From Acidobacteriota bacterium (lineage in GTDB: Bacteria; Acidobacteriota; Terriglobia; Acidiferrales; UBA7541): a stretch of DNA of 64,000 nucleotides. The position numbers were made by a program, and so were the translations under genes. The stretch is taken from NCBI GenBank assembly GCA_003223245.1, contig QHYI01000103.1, positions 1-64,000 on the forward strand, read 5' to 3'. Below, piece by piece: positions 9,313 through 19,219 of the stretch. The notes below the pieces were generated by a model. That model ran no database searches. It was not told the DNA's origin and saw only the letters and a program-made list of their open reading frames with translations. How positions within the stretch are numbered: the first letter of the stretch is position 1; each line of letters opens with the position of its first letter.

Positions 9313-10160
9313 GCCTTGGGCTAGGCTGGCGAAAATTTGTGAGTGGCTTCATGCTCACCATGACGGGCATTTGTGCGGTTGTCGCCGTATCCGCCCTTTT
9401 CCTGATCCTCGGTTATTTGGTCTTCCATGGCGGAGCTTCAGTGAACTGGAACTTCTTTACCAAGCTCCCGGTTCCTGTGGGGGAAACCGGCGGCGGCATG
9501 GCCAACGCCATTGTTGGCAGCGGCAAGCTGCTTTTGCTGGCCACTTTGATCGGCGTGCCGATTGGTTTTTTGGGCGCTATCTATCTTGCGGAATTCAGCG
9601 GTACGACCACCGCTTTCATCGTGCGCTACGCGGCGGACCTTCTCAACGGCGTGCCTTCGATCGTCATCGGCATTTTTGCCTACAGCCTGGTGGTCCTGCC
9701 TTTTAAGCATTTTTCGACTTTGGCCGGGGGATGCGCGCTGGGCGTCATGATGATTCCCATCACGCTGCGTAGCACCGAAGAGTTTCTGCGCTCCGTTCCG
9801 AATGCCCTGCGCGAAGGAGCTATGGCTCTTGGCGCGAGCAAATGGAAAGCCATCGCCACGGTCATCGTGCCGTGCGCTTATCGCGGCATCCTTACCGCAA
9901 TTCTGTTGGCCTTCGCCCGTGTGGCTGGCGAAACAGCCCCACTGCTGTTCACCGCTCTTGGAAACAGCTTTTGGAGCCCCGGCTGGAACCAGCCCACCGC
10001 TTCGCTGCCCGTCGTGATCTATAACTATGCTATTTCTCCCTATGAAGATTGGCATCGCCAAGCATGGGCCGCCGGGCTTGTATTGCTGAGCCTGATTCTT
10101 GTCATTAATATTGTTGCCCGCGGGGTGCTTGCCCGTGGCACTCCGCTTTCGAGGTCCTGA
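9309..10160 (+). CDS. pstA: Phosphate ABC transporter permease PstA
   Basis: 283 residues. The start is the ATG overlapping the pstC stop (ATGA at 9309-9312); the same frame is open further upstream but that part is an out-of-frame image of pstC. Shows the PstA features: GETGGGMANAIVGSGKLLLLATLIGVP and the EAA loop LREGAMALGASKWKAIATVIVP, followed by ARVAGETAPLLFTALGN. Typical length is 280-300 residues. Partner of PstC in the membrane channel. pstB begins 3 bp after the stop. Confidence 0.96.
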   Translation: MSLGLGWRKFVSGFMLTMTGICAVVAVSALFLILGYLVFHGGASVNWNFFTKLPVPVGETGGGMANAIVGSGKLLLLATLIGVPIGFLGAIYLAEFSGTTTAFIVRYAADLLNGVPSIVIGIFAYSLVVLPFKHFSTLAGGCALGVMMIPITLRSTEEFLRSVPNALREGAMALGASKWKAIATVIVPCAYRGILTAILLAFARVAGETAPLLFTALGNSFWSPGWNQPTASLPVVIYNYAISPYEDWHRQAWAAGLVLLSLILVINIVARGVLARGTPLSRS

Positions 10161-10163
10161 GCT

Positions 10164-10991
10164 ATGCACGCATCCGTGAGGCCCGCCGTGTCCCTCAACA
10201 TTCCGCCAACGGGTTCCAACGCCGAGACCCGCGAGCCAGCGACGGCTCTCACCATGAGCATGTGCGTCTCCAAGGTGAATTTCTTTTACGGCAGCAAGCA
10301 GACCCTTTTTGACATCAACCTAGAAATTGCCGCAAACAAAGTTACGGCCCTCATTGGTCCTTCGGGTTGCGGCAAGTCCACGCTTCTTCGGACGCTTAAC
10401 CGCATGTATGAAACGCTGCGCGACGCTCGTCTCGAAGGTGAAATTCTTCTCGATGGCAAGAGCATCTTCAACCAGGACGTCACTTCGCTTCGCCGGCGGG
10501 TAGGCATGGTGTTCCAGAGGCCGAACCCGTTTCCGAAGTCCATATTTGACAACGTCGCCTACGGCCCGAGAATCAACGGTTCCAAAGTTCCTATCGCCGA
10601 TTGCGTAGAAAAAAGCCTGCGCCGCGCCGCTCTGTGGGATGAAGTGAAGGACCACCTCCATAAATCCGCTTATGAGCTTTCTGGTGGCCAGCAGCAGCGC
10701 CTGTGCATCGCGCGTGCGCTGGCCGTGGATCCGGAAGTGCTGCTGCTCGACGAGCCCTGCTCCGCACTGGACCCCATCAGCACGGCAAAAATCGAGGAAC
10801 TCCTCGTGCAACTGAAGGAGTTTTGCACCATCGTGACCGTGACGCACAATATGCAGCAGGCCGCTCGGGTCAGCGATTTCACCGCTTTTCTACTGATCGG
10901 ACAGCTCATCGAATTCAGCCCGACGGCGCAGCTGTTTACCACGCCCAAGGATCCGCGCACGGAGGCGTACATCACCGGGCGCTTCGGATAA
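10164..10991 (+). CDS. pstB: Phosphate ABC transporter ATP-binding protein PstB
   Basis: 275 residues. ATP-hydrolysing subunit of the Pst importer: Walker [10 protein letters not shown] (residues 65-73), Q-loop [21 protein letters not shown] (the PNPFP segment is characteristic of PstB), signature [15 protein letters not shown], Walker [14 protein letters not shown], and switch His in [10 protein letters not shown]. The ATG at 10164 has GAGG upstream; the first 30 residues are a non-conserved extension and internal ATGs at 10254/10260 are possible alternatives. Its place in the operon leaves no doubt about phosphate as substrate. Confidence 0.97.
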   Translation: MHASVRPAVSLNIPPTGSNAETREPATALTMSMCVSKVNFFYGSKQTLFDINLEIAANKVTALIGPSGCGKSTLLRTLNRMYETLRDARLEGEILLDGKSIFNQDVTSLRRRVGMVFQRPNPFPKSIFDNVAYGPRINGSKVPIADCVEKSLRRAALWDEVKDHLHKSAYELSGGQQQRLCIARALAVDPEVLLLDEPCSALDPISTAKIEELLVQLKEFCTIVTVTHNMQQAARVSDFTAFLLIGQLIEFSPTAQLFTTPKDPRTEAYITGRFG

Positions 10992-11122
10992 CGCGCCGAT
11001 GGCCGAGGCGCATCACTCTTCTCGTCGGAAGGCTTTCTCCAAACATACCGATAGGCACGCAGGGGGGGCTGCCCAGGTTCAGGAATCAAGTTCAAGTACT
11101 TGCACTCGGAAAAGAGAACGGC

Positions 11123-11788
11123 ATGGAACGCCACTTTGAAAAGGATTTGAACGAGCTAAAAGAGCGGCTCTTGTGGATGGGCAGCCTCGTCGAACGCGCC
11201 GTGCATCAGGCGGTTCACGCGGTATTGGAATCGGACGAAGCCATGGCCAATCGGGTTCTCGAAGAAGAGGACGCCATCAACGAACTGCAAATGGAAATTG
11301 ATGACCGCGTCGTCCAGCTTCTCGCGCTCCACCAGCTCATGGCCACGGATCTGCGCTTCGTTCTGGCGATCTCGCGGATCAACAACGATCTCGAGCGCAT
11401 TGGCGACCAGGGAGTGAACATTGCTCAAGGGGCGCTGCGCATCCTGCGCCATCCGCGCGTGAAGCCCTACGTCGATCTCCCGCGCATGAGCGACCTGGTC
11501 GAGGAGACGGTGCGCAACGCGCTGAACGCGGTGGTGCGCCGCGACGTCGAGCTGGCACACAAAGTTCTCGCTACCGACGACCAGGTGGACCATTACCGCG
11601 ACCAGATTTTCCGCGAACTGCTCACGTACATGATGGGCGATTCCAGCGTGGTGTTTCCCGCGTTTGAGCTGATCCTGGTCGCGAAGAATCTCGAGCGCAT
11701 CGGCGATCACGCCACGAATATTGCGGAAGACGTGATCTACATTGTGCAAGGGCAGGACGTGCGGCATCCCACCGTCGACCGGCGGTGA
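11123..11788 (+). CDS. phoU: Phosphate transport system regulatory protein PhoU
   Basis: 221 residues from ATG 11123. Two repeated three-helix bundles with the PhoU metal-binding signatures: ISRINNDLERIGDQGVNIA in the first and LVAKNLERIGDHATNIAEDV in the second, both with E-R-I-G-D. PhoU links the Pst transporter to the PhoR sensor kinase and represses the Pho response when phosphate is plentiful. It lies 131 bp after pstB on the same strand, so it is probably the last gene of the operon. No phoR/phoB genes are in the window and I see no clear terminator after it. Confidence 0.96.
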   Translation: MERHFEKDLNELKERLLWMGSLVERAVHQAVHAVLESDEAMANRVLEEEDAINELQMEIDDRVVQLLALHQLMATDLRFVLAISRINNDLERIGDQGVNIAQGALRILRHPRVKPYVDLPRMSDLVEETVRNALNAVVRRDVELAHKVLATDDQVDHYRDQIFRELLTYMMGDSSVVFPAFELILVAKNLERIGDHATNIAEDVIYIVQGQDVRHPTVDRR

Positions 11789-11869
11789 TGTCTCCGCTCG
11801 CTAATTCCATTCATTGCGGTGCGATCATCTTTTAGGCTCAGCCCGCCTCTTCGTGACGGGAGTCGCTCT

Positions 11870-13514
11870 TTATGTTGTTCTTTGTCTGGCCCGCCTTTTC
11901 GAGAGAAGCAGAACCGCAGCAAGGAGGCTCAATAGAGACACACAGCCGCCAAGGATACGATCTGTCGTGCGTACGAATTTTATTTGGATATGGTGGGTTC
12001 CGGGGGAGAGCGGCAGAATCATTTGCGCGGTTGTTTCGGGGGACTGCGGCTTCACACTACGGCCGTTCACTTCGACACGCCATCCCGGGTAATCGAGCAA
12101 GCGAATGGCAATTCGCAGCGGCTGAGGCGATGTAATGCTAAGTTCTTTCTCCTCGGCGGTCCACCTCAGAGTGCGAATTTCCGCCTTTGGGCCCGGCGCT
12201 TGCGCCCCTTTTGCGAGCAGGATTTCGACCGGCGGCGCTTTTGCGGGCAGATCGGTGTGATCGTCCTTGGCCGGATCGTATTCGTCGGTTCCGTCGAAGC
12301 CCTGGCCATTCGCAATCGCATCCTGCAGCGCGGGAATATCGTCGGAATCCCACCAGGCTTTGCGAACCAGGAAAGTGGCCGTTCCCGCAGCCGCGAGGAT
12401 CACCACACCAATCCAGATCCCGCCCGCGCGACGCCGCGTAAACGTCGCTTGGGCAAAGTAGGCGTATGGCACAGCAAGGATGCCCGTCCACCGCCCTGGG
12501 ACGAAGCATCAAAATCGTGGCTGCCGCGCCGAGCATCACCATCACCGGCCAAATTCTTCTGGCAACTTTTTCGTTTTCCGGATTCTCGGTGGTACGCCTG
12601 GCCAGCAGCGCGACAATGGCAGTCATCCCGACCAGCAGCACCGCCACGCTCGAAGCGATCCAGTTGAAGGCGTTGTGTTCGGGATCTGCAGTCGCTGTGT
12701 AGAGAAAGTTTTGTACGGGCTGCAATCCCGAGGAAAGCGCCTGACCGATGTTCACCCAGGGCTGCTCGTACGCCGCGGGGAACAGATAAAATCCTGCCAA
12801 CGCGAACCCCAGCGCCAGACCGCCAGCGCCCCGCCACAAAGGAGCTAACGATTTTTCCGCGAGTGCGGCGTACACCAACAGAAGCGTCAGGCTGTAGCTG
12901 GCGACCACTCCTGCCGGAGCGTTACAAAGCCACACGCCCGCAAAAAGCAGCGCGAAGATGGCCGTCACGCGAGTCCCCGAACGCCAGTGGTTCTCGAGGA
13001 GACCGCACAACTGAACCGCGGCAAGCAAAAGCAATGGCAGAAGCGCGCAGGCCAGTTCCTCGGCGAAATCACTGCGCATGTACACCAGGAGAAGCGCGTA
13101 GGGATTAGCGGCGTAGCAAGCTGCGCCAAACAGGGCAGGGCCCGCTGAAAAAAAACGCCGCCCCAGTACGAACATGGAACTCCCCGCCAGTGTTTGCGCC
13201 AGCACTACGAAGATGCCGGGCACCGCGTTCCACGGTGCGACCAGCCCCAGTGCCGCCCCCAGCATCCAGGAAAGCGGTGGATAAAAAATGAAACGCGGTT
13301 CGCCAAAACCGTTATTCGCCCACTCGCACCAGCGCGGAAAAACAATGCCTTCCTTCCACTGCCCAGCGACATCCAGCCAGGATGACGCATGAAAGGCGAT
13401 GTCGTGTCCCGATGCGTTTCCCCGCCAGAAAAAGGGCGAAACCACGAGAAACGCTGTGGCTAAAGAAACTCCGAGCGCGGACAGCCATCCTCGAACGCTT
13501 TTTGAGTTCAGCAC
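11870..13514 (-). pseudogene. 6-pyruvoyl-tetrahydropterin-synthase-related membrane protein, broken by an internal deletion
   Basis: Tandem paralogue of the intact gene at 13564-15402. From GTG 13514 the first frame matches it closely (GHDIAFHASSWLDVAGQWKEG, GFGEPRFIFYPPLSW) down to ...AAATILML. There it loses the frame. A second frame resumes with PGRWTGILAVPYAYFAQ and runs to 11870, matching the last 200 residues of the paralogue (RWTAEEKELSI against KWTAEDREVQV). Comparing the copies, about 17 residues are missing near 12500, equivalent to a net loss of about 50 nt, which causes the frame change. The product would be a truncated polytopic membrane protein. The family is annotated by similarity to the PTPS_related membrane domain; its function is unknown. 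Two separate truncated proteins are possible but unlikely to work. Confidence 0.7.
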
Positions 13515-13563
13515 GATGTTTGGATGTTCCGCAGGAGGTCACACCGCGTTATCATGCCTTATG

Positions 13564-15402
13564 CTACGGCGCCTGGTCACCTGAATAGGAGGAAAATGAC
13601 GTCGGCTCGATGATGCCGCGGTCGACATTCCAGACGGTCTTTTTCTCAAACAGCCAGGCAAAGAGCAAGATGGCCGTAACGGTCAGAAAAATCACCAAGG
13701 ATAAAACAATTCCCGCAAGGCGATCCGGCGTGCGCCTGAAACTCACGCGGATGTCGGCCACGCCTGCAGGCACGGGAAGAACGATTTGATTTAAAGCCCT
13801 GGAACGCTCCGGTGTCGTCACTCTGCCATTCAGTTCGACTTGCCAAGCCGGATACCGAAGCAGCCGCAGTGCGAGCTGCACGGGTTCCTGTGCGTCCACT
13901 TGCACTTCCCGGTCCTCCGCGGTCCATTTTTCTATATGGAATTTCGCCTTCGGCGAGCCTCCCCTCGACCCTTCCGCCGGCAAAATCTGCACGCGCGGCC
14001 TTTGCGCAGGGAGGTGCGAAGAAAAATAACTCTGGTACCGCGCGCCCCCGGGGAAGTATTCAGGAGTCCCGAGGAAGCCGTTATCATCGTCAATAAAGTC
14101 TTGGTGCATGGACGGAGTCACGTCGACTCCGACCCAGCGGCCCTCGGAGCGGCCGCTATGCACGATGTAAGCCGCTGACCCGCCGGTGAGAACGATAAGG
14201 GTCGCTGCAGTCCAGACCCCGCGGCGGCGGCTCCGCTCAATCGCCAGGGCCAGAAAAAATGCGTAAACCAACGCAAGAACGGCGAGCCAGCGCCAGGGAA
14301 ACTGGACAAAGGCAAGTTTGGGCAGGTATTGCCAAAGAGGCCAGCTTAGGTGCAGAAGCAGAAACGTTGCGGCCGCCGAAAGCGCAAGCAACGTGTGCCA
14401 GAGCGCTCGCAGGTCGCTGTTCTGTTCGTCTCTAGGGAGTCTTCGCCGCACGGCGATGGCGGCAATCACAACAACGACCAGGATCAGGATGCCGACGGTC
14501 GAAGCTGTCCAATTGAAAGAAACCATTTTGGGGAAGTCCACATCCCAGTAGGGCTGCGCGTACAGGAAATGCTTTGTAGGAACCGCTCCTTCAGGAATTA
14601 GAGTTCTCGTGTTGATCCAGTGTTGCTCATAAGCGACCGGCAGGAGATAAAATCCTGCCAATCCAAAACCCAGGGCCAGTCCCGCTGCGCCACGCCATAG
14701 CGGCTCCCAAGCCTTTTTCACGATCGCGCCCCACACAAAAATAAGCGCCACCGCGTAACTCGCCATTACGCCGACGGGCACGTCGGAAGCCCAAATCGCT
14801 GCAAAGGCCAAGGCGAAGAACGCGGCGGTCCGCAATTTGGGACGCCGATGATCGGCAGCGAGCCCGGCTAACGGCAATGCCCCCAGGACCGCGAGCGGCA
14901 GCCAGGCACAGGCAATTTGCTCTCCGAAGGCGCTGCGCAAATAGATATCGAGGAAAATATACGGATTCGCGGCATACAACACGGACGCCAGCAAGGCTCC
15001 GCCTTGAGAAAGAAAGCGCCTAGCGACGGCGTACATGGAAACCCCCGCCAGAGCTTGCACCACAACAACAAACAAGGCCTCGACACCCTTCCACGGAGCC
15101 ACAAAACTCAGCGCCGCTCCTAGCAGCCACGATAGCGGCGGATAAAAGATGAACCGCGGTTCACCAAATCCACCGTTGGCCCATTCCGTCCAACGCGGAT
15201 AGCAGATTCCTTGTTTCCACTGCTGCGCCACATCCATCCAGGAAGTCATGTGAAACGCGAAATCGTGCCCCACCATGATTCCCATTCGGAAAAAGGGCGC
15301 AGCTACAAGCAAAGCAATCGTCAGCGAAAGACCCGCGGCCTGCAGCCATTCGCGAGCGCTTGCCCAGGTATCCAGTCTCTTTGTGTAGGGCTCTTTAAAC
15401 AT
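13564..15402 (-). CDS. 6-pyruvoyl-tetrahydropterin-synthase-related integral membrane protein
   Basis: 612 residues. A polytopic inner-membrane protein with about 10-12 hydrophobic segments: a first helix at about residues 20-40, then the conserved periplasmic loop GHDFAFHMTSWMDVAQQWKQG with GGFGEPRFIFYPPLSW, and a series of helices. A soluble beta-rich C-terminal part follows (about residues 440-565, FHIEKWTAEDREVQVDAQEP), then a final helix near 570-590. The architecture resembles membrane glycosyltransferase-like proteins (GT39/YfhO style), and I place it in the PTPS-related membrane family by its loop motifs. No catalytic role is established. It sits immediately upstream (49 bp) of its damaged duplicate. 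Confidence 0.8.
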   Translation of the reverse strand: MFKEPYTKRLDTWASAREWLQAAGLSLTIALLVAAPFFRMGIMVGHDFAFHMTSWMDVAQQWKQGICYPRWTEWANGGFGEPRFIFYPPLSWLLGAALSFVAPWKGVEALFVVVVQALAGVSMYAVARRFLSQGGALLASVLYAANPYIFLDIYLRSAFGEQIACAWLPLAVLGALPLAGLAADHRRPKLRTAAFFALAFAAIWASDVPVGVMASYAVALIFVWGAIVKKAWEPLWRGAAGLALGFGLAGFYLLPVAYEQHWINTRTLIPEGAVPTKHFLYAQPYWDVDFPKMVSFNWTASTVGILILVVVVIAAIAVRRRLPRDEQNSDLRALWHTLLALSAAATFLLLHLSWPLWQYLPKLAFVQFPWRWLAVLALVYAFFLALAIERSRRRGVWTAATLIVLTGGSAAYIVHSGRSEGRWVGVDVTPSMHQDFIDDDNGFLGTPEYFPGGARYQSYFSSHLPAQRPRVQILPAEGSRGGSPKAKFHIEKWTAEDREVQVDAQEPVQLALRLLRYPAWQVELNGRVTTPERSRALNQIVLPVPAGVADIRVSFRRTPDRLAGIVLSLVIFLTVTAILLFAWLFEKKTVWNVDRGIIEPTSFSSYSGDQAP

Positions 15403-15515
15403 AATGCGTCCTTAATAATTGAAATTGACTTGAATTGGTGATTGCTGGGGAAGCGCTACGCGCCGATTACCGTGGGGTGCTGCTACTTGGCAGTTGAGGG
15501 ATAATACCTACGCTC

Positions 15516-16838
15516 ATGAGCACCGCGGACACCGCTCGAACGGTACCCATCATTGAAGCGCGCAAGCTCGAGAAATTCTACCAGCACCCGGAGGGCGGGC
15601 GCATTCAGGTAATTGCCCCAATCGACCTTGCAGTGTTTCCCGGACAGATTCTTGCGCTTCTTGGACCTTCCGGTTGTGGGAAGTCCACCCTGATGCGGAT
15701 GCTCACCGGCCTCTCCCCTGCCAGTGGCGGAACAATCTACTGGCACGGCCACCCGGTCGACGGAAAATTTCCCAACGTTGCGATCGTTTTCCAGAGTTTC
15801 GCGCTTTTTCCTTGGCTTACGGTGATTGAGAACGTTGAAGCTCCCCTGGAGGCGCGCGGCATCGCTCCGATTGAGCGTCACAAGCGCGCGTTGCGCATTC
15901 TGGATGCAGTGGGGCTGGATGGTTTCGAATCCGCCTATCCCAAGGAACTTTCCGGCGGCATGAAGCAGCGCGTCGGCGTGGCCCGCGCGCTGGTGGTCGA
16001 ACCGGAAGTGCTGTTCATGGACGAGCCCTTCTCCGCGCTGGACGTGCTCACTGCAGAAACGCTGCGCGGCGAACTCCTGGAACTCTGGCTCGAGCATAAG
16101 GTTCCTACGCGCGCCATCTTCATCGTCACGCACAACATCGAGGAAGCGGTCGTCCTTGCAGACCGCATCATCGTTCTCGGCCGCAACCCCGCGCACATTC
16201 ACGCGGATTTCCCCGTTACTCTTCCGCAGCCCCGTGACCGCAAGAGCCCGCAATTCGTCGAACTGGTGGATTCCATTTACCGCGTGCTGACCCAGCCGCA
16301 TCACAAGGATGATCTGGCGCCCGCGCGCACGCAGGCGCCCGGCGCCGCCCCCAAGCCCAAGCCGGTCATGCTGCCGCACACGCGTCCCGGCGGTTTGGCC
16401 GGTTTACTGGAAATCCTTGTTGACCGCGGCGGGCGAGTGGACTTGCACCGCCTTGCGGAGGACCTCAGCCTGGACCTCGAATCGCTGCTTCCCACCATCG
16501 ACACCGCCGCTATTTTGGGCTTCGTGCGTGCGGAGGAAGGCGACGCCATCATCACCCCGGAAGGCCACGAGTTCGCGCAGGCCGACATCCAAGCCCGCAA
16601 AGCCATCTTCCGCAAAGCCGCCCTCGCTAACATTCCCCTGCTTCGGCAAATGGAACAAGCCCTTCGGGCCAAGTCAAACCGCACTCTCAGCGAAGAATTT
16701 TTCCGCGACTTGCTCGAAGAGCACTTCAGCGAAGAAGAGTCGCGCCGCCAGCTCGAAACCGCCATCCAATGGGGGCGCTACGCCGAGATTTTTGAGTACG
16801 ACGCCGGGTCCGGCAAGCTGACCCTGACCGAGTCCTGA
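15516..16838 (+). CDS. NitT/TauT-type ABC transporter ATPase with C-terminal AAA-associated domain
   Basis: 440 residues. Residues about 10-255 form an ABC ATPase of the nitrate/sulfonate/taurine class: Walker [11 protein letters not shown]-loop IVFQSFALFPWLTVIENVE, signature LSGGMKQRVGVARAL, Walker B VLFMDEPFSALD and switch His in IVTHNIEEAV. The remaining about 150 residues are the AAA-associated C-terminal domain seen in some of these ATPases (RPGGLAGLLEILVDRGGRVDLHRLAEDLSLDLESLLP and following), probably a winged-helix-like regulatory module. The start at 15516 has a GATAATAC -10-like box about 25 bp upstream and little room for a leader. The permease starts 7 bp after the stop. No substrate-binding protein gene is adjacent, so the substrate is unknown. 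Confidence 0.9.
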   Translation: MSTADTARTVPIIEARKLEKFYQHPEGGRIQVIAPIDLAVFPGQILALLGPSGCGKSTLMRMLTGLSPASGGTIYWHGHPVDGKFPNVAIVFQSFALFPWLTVIENVEAPLEARGIAPIERHKRALRILDAVGLDGFESAYPKELSGGMKQRVGVARALVVEPEVLFMDEPFSALDVLTAETLRGELLELWLEHKVPTRAIFIVTHNIEEAVVLADRIIVLGRNPAHIHADFPVTLPQPRDRKSPQFVELVDSIYRVLTQPHHKDDLAPARTQAPGAAPKPKPVMLPHTRPGGLAGLLEILVDRGGRVDLHRLAEDLSLDLESLLPTIDTAAILGFVRAEEGDAIITPEGHEFAQADIQARKAIFRKAALANIPLLRQMEQALRAKSNRTLSEEFFRDLLEEHFSEEESRRQLETAIQWGRYAEIFEYDAGSGKLTLTES

Positions 16839-16845
16839 GGCGACT

Positions 16846-18621
16846 GTGCCGGCTGCTACGCTTTCCGCCGCTCATCCCGCGCCGCTTCCTCCTGCCGCGA
16901 AGCGCCCTGCGGGTTCCCGAAAGAGTTGGGCTTTTCTGATCGACAGTGCCGTGTTTCTTTTTGTGTTCGCCATGATCTTCGGGATTTACGCCATTGGACG
17001 GACCTGGCTCGGTCCGGCTCATCCCCAGGCACACATTTCGCAGAATCCCCGCGATCTTCCTCTTTATGCTTTCTATTCCCTGGTTCGCATGGTCATCGCT
17101 TATGCGATCAGTCTCCTCTTTGCTTTGGCTTTTGGCTACGCGGCGGCCAGCTCCCGCCGCGCCGAAATGATCATGATTCCGCTGCTCGATATTTTGCAGT
17201 CGATTCCGGTGCTCAGCTTTCTTCCCGGGGTAATGCTGGCAATGGTCGCTGTTTTCCCGCACAGCCAGCTGGGCATCGAGTTTGGGTCCATTCTGCTAAT
17301 CTTCACCGGCCAGGCTTGGAATATCGCTTTCAGCTTCTATTCTTCTCTGAAAACCATTCCACGCGACCTCCGTGAGGCTGCCATCATTTATCGCTTTAGC
17401 CGGTGGCAGCGATTTGTCGAGTTGGATCTTCCGTTCTCCACGATTGGCCTCGTTTGGAACTCCATGGTTTCCGTCGCTGGCGGGTGGTTTTTTCTGATGG
17501 CCTGCGAAATGTTCGTGCTTGGCAAACGAGACTTCCGTCTGCCAGGGCTGGGTTCGTTTTTGCAAACCGCCGCAAGCCACGGCGATACCCGCGCCATCCT
17601 GTGGGGCGTCGCCGCCATGATCGCGCTCGTTGTTCTGCTGGATCAGTTTGTGTGGCGTCCCATCATTCTCTGGGCAGACAAATTTAAGTTTGAGCAGGTC
17701 GAGAGTTCCAGCACGCCGCATCCTACTCTGCTTCATCTCATCGGGCGCACTTCTGTTCTCGTGCGGCTGTACCGCCGCCTCTTTCGTCCCGTCGTCAATC
17801 GCCTCACGCTTCTCTTCACGGTCAGCGCCCGCCGCGCCGCCAAAACCTTTGCTGCGCCCAAGCAGCATCGACTGCGCCAGCGCATGGCCTACCTGTTGCT
17901 TGCCGGAATCTTGGTTGGTCTCGGTTTCACGGTCTTTCACGCTATCCGCGAGCTTTCTGACCTTCATCGCGAAGACTACGTTGAACTCTTCCGCAGTGCC
18001 GCGCTTACTTTTCTGCGCGTCAATTCCGCACTTCTTCTGAGCGCACTCTGGACTGTCCCGGTCGGCGTGGCCATTGGCTTCAGCCCGCGTCTCGCTCGCA
18101 TGGCCCAGCCGTTTGTTCAAATGGCCGCCGCGGTCCCGGCGACCGCGCTTTTTCCCATTATTCTGCTGTTCTTCCTCCGCTTCCGCGGTGGTATGGAGTT
18201 TGCGGCTATGCTGCTCATGCTGCTGGGCACGCAGTGGTACATCCTGTTCAACGTCATCGCGGGGGCCATGGCCATTCCTAGCGACCTGAAGGAAGCCGCG
18301 CAAATCTTTCATTTTGCTTCCTGGGACCGCTGGCGCTTTCTGATCCTGCCGGGCATTTTCCCGTATCTCGTGACCGGCCTAGTTACCGCTTCCGGTGGCG
18401 CCTGGAACGCCAGCATCATCGCCGAGTATTTTCACTTTCAAGGGCGAACGGTCTCCGTTCCGGGCCTCGGCAGCACCATCAGCAGCGCCAGCGATGCGGG
18501 GCGGTTTGACATGCTGCTCGCCTCCACGCTCATCATGGCCACCATCGTCGTGCTCATCAACCGCCTGGTATGGCGCCGCCTCTACCGCCTGGCTTCCTCG
18601 CGCTTCAAGCTGGAAACGTAG
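16846..18621 (+). CDS. ABC transporter permease with two fused BPD_transp_1 domains
   Basis: 591 residues from GTG 16846. Two homologous permease halves in one chain, each with about six helices and an EAA loop: first half EAAIIYRFSRWQRFVELDLPF, second half EAAQIFHFASWDRWRFLILPG. A charged linker near residues 285-350 joins them. Single-domain permeases of this class work as homodimers; here one polypeptide would supply the whole channel. It pairs with the upstream ATPase (7-bp gap). The NitT/TauT assignment rests on the ATPase and the loop motifs; import direction is inferred from family. Confidence 0.9.
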   Translation: MPAATLSAAHPAPLPPAAKRPAGSRKSWAFLIDSAVFLFVFAMIFGIYAIGRTWLGPAHPQAHISQNPRDLPLYAFYSLVRMVIAYAISLLFALAFGYAAASSRRAEMIMIPLLDILQSIPVLSFLPGVMLAMVAVFPHSQLGIEFGSILLIFTGQAWNIAFSFYSSLKTIPRDLREAAIIYRFSRWQRFVELDLPFSTIGLVWNSMVSVAGGWFFLMACEMFVLGKRDFRLPGLGSFLQTAASHGDTRAILWGVAAMIALVVLLDQFVWRPIILWADKFKFEQVESSSTPHPTLLHLIGRTSVLVRLYRRLFRPVVNRLTLLFTVSARRAAKTFAAPKQHRLRQRMAYLLLAGILVGLGFTVFHAIRELSDLHREDYVELFRSAALTFLRVNSALLLSALWTVPVGVAIGFSPRLARMAQPFVQMAAAVPATALFPIILLFFLRFRGGMEFAAMLLMLLGTQWYILFNVIAGAMAIPSDLKEAAQIFHFASWDRWRFLILPGIFPYLVTGLVTASGGAWNASIIAEYFHFQGRTVSVPGLGSTISSASDAGRFDMLLASTLIMATIVVLINRLVWRRLYRLASSRFKLET

Positions 18622-18766
18622 CAATGCGCTATAGCCTCACAAGCATCCCTAGCAGACCAATTTGGAAACCCATCCTTCCCCCGGGGTGCCCGGATTCCTC
18701 GCTTCGAACGGGAAACGTGATACACTAACAGAAGTTCGCATCTCACTTTCCCGATACCAAACTAAC

Positions 18767-19219
18767 ATGACGGAAGCCGATTCCGGCTCGGGCGTTCGCG
18801 CCTGGAGCGACGAAGACTTTTTGCGCGCTTTTGAAGACCTGTCCTTCCCGGCAGAGGAGTTTCATCACCGGGAACATTTGCGCGTCGCCTGGCTCTATCT
18901 CGCATCCTCGGACGCCACCCGTGCCGCCGAGCGCATGACCACCGGCATTCGTCGCTTCGCCAATCATCATGGCGCGACGCAGAAATACCACCACACCTTG
19001 ACTTTGTTCTGGATGCGCCTGGTGGGGGCCGCTTTGGTCGAAACGCCGGAACATCGTGCGTTTCAAGAATTTCTTGCCGCTCATGCTGAACTCGGGGACA
19101 AGGATCTTCCGGCAAAATACTATTCTCGGGATCTCCTCGAAAGCCCGGCCGCGCGCGAAGGCTGGGTCGAGCCCGACCTCCAGCCTCTTCCCAGTCTACG
19201 GGTTTACCGCTGCTGTTGA
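18767..19219 (+). CDS. Conserved protein of unknown function with His-rich motif
   Basis: 150 residues from ATG 18767; a GATACACT -10-like box lies about 45 bp upstream. Helical, soluble, no signal peptide. The recognisable pattern is WSDEDFLRAFEDLSFPAEEFHHREHLRVAWLYL followed by YHHTLTLFWMRLV, a layout I have seen in small conserved hypothetical proteins; the clustered His residues could bind metal. I know no assigned function. Its last 24 bp overlap tail-to-tail with the S9 peptidase gene on the other strand. Confidence 0.75.
   Translation: MTEADSGSGVRAWSDEDFLRAFEDLSFPAEEFHHREHLRVAWLYLASSDATRAAERMTTGIRRFANHHGATQKYHHTLTLFWMRLVGAALVETPEHRAFQEFLAAHAELGDKDLPAKYYSRDLLESPAAREGWVEPDLQPLPSLRVYRCC

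Noticed and set aside
17296-18312. 338-codon minus-strand frame opposite the double permease
   Set aside because: Antisense image of the permease gene, Lys/Glu/Arg-rich without any motif.
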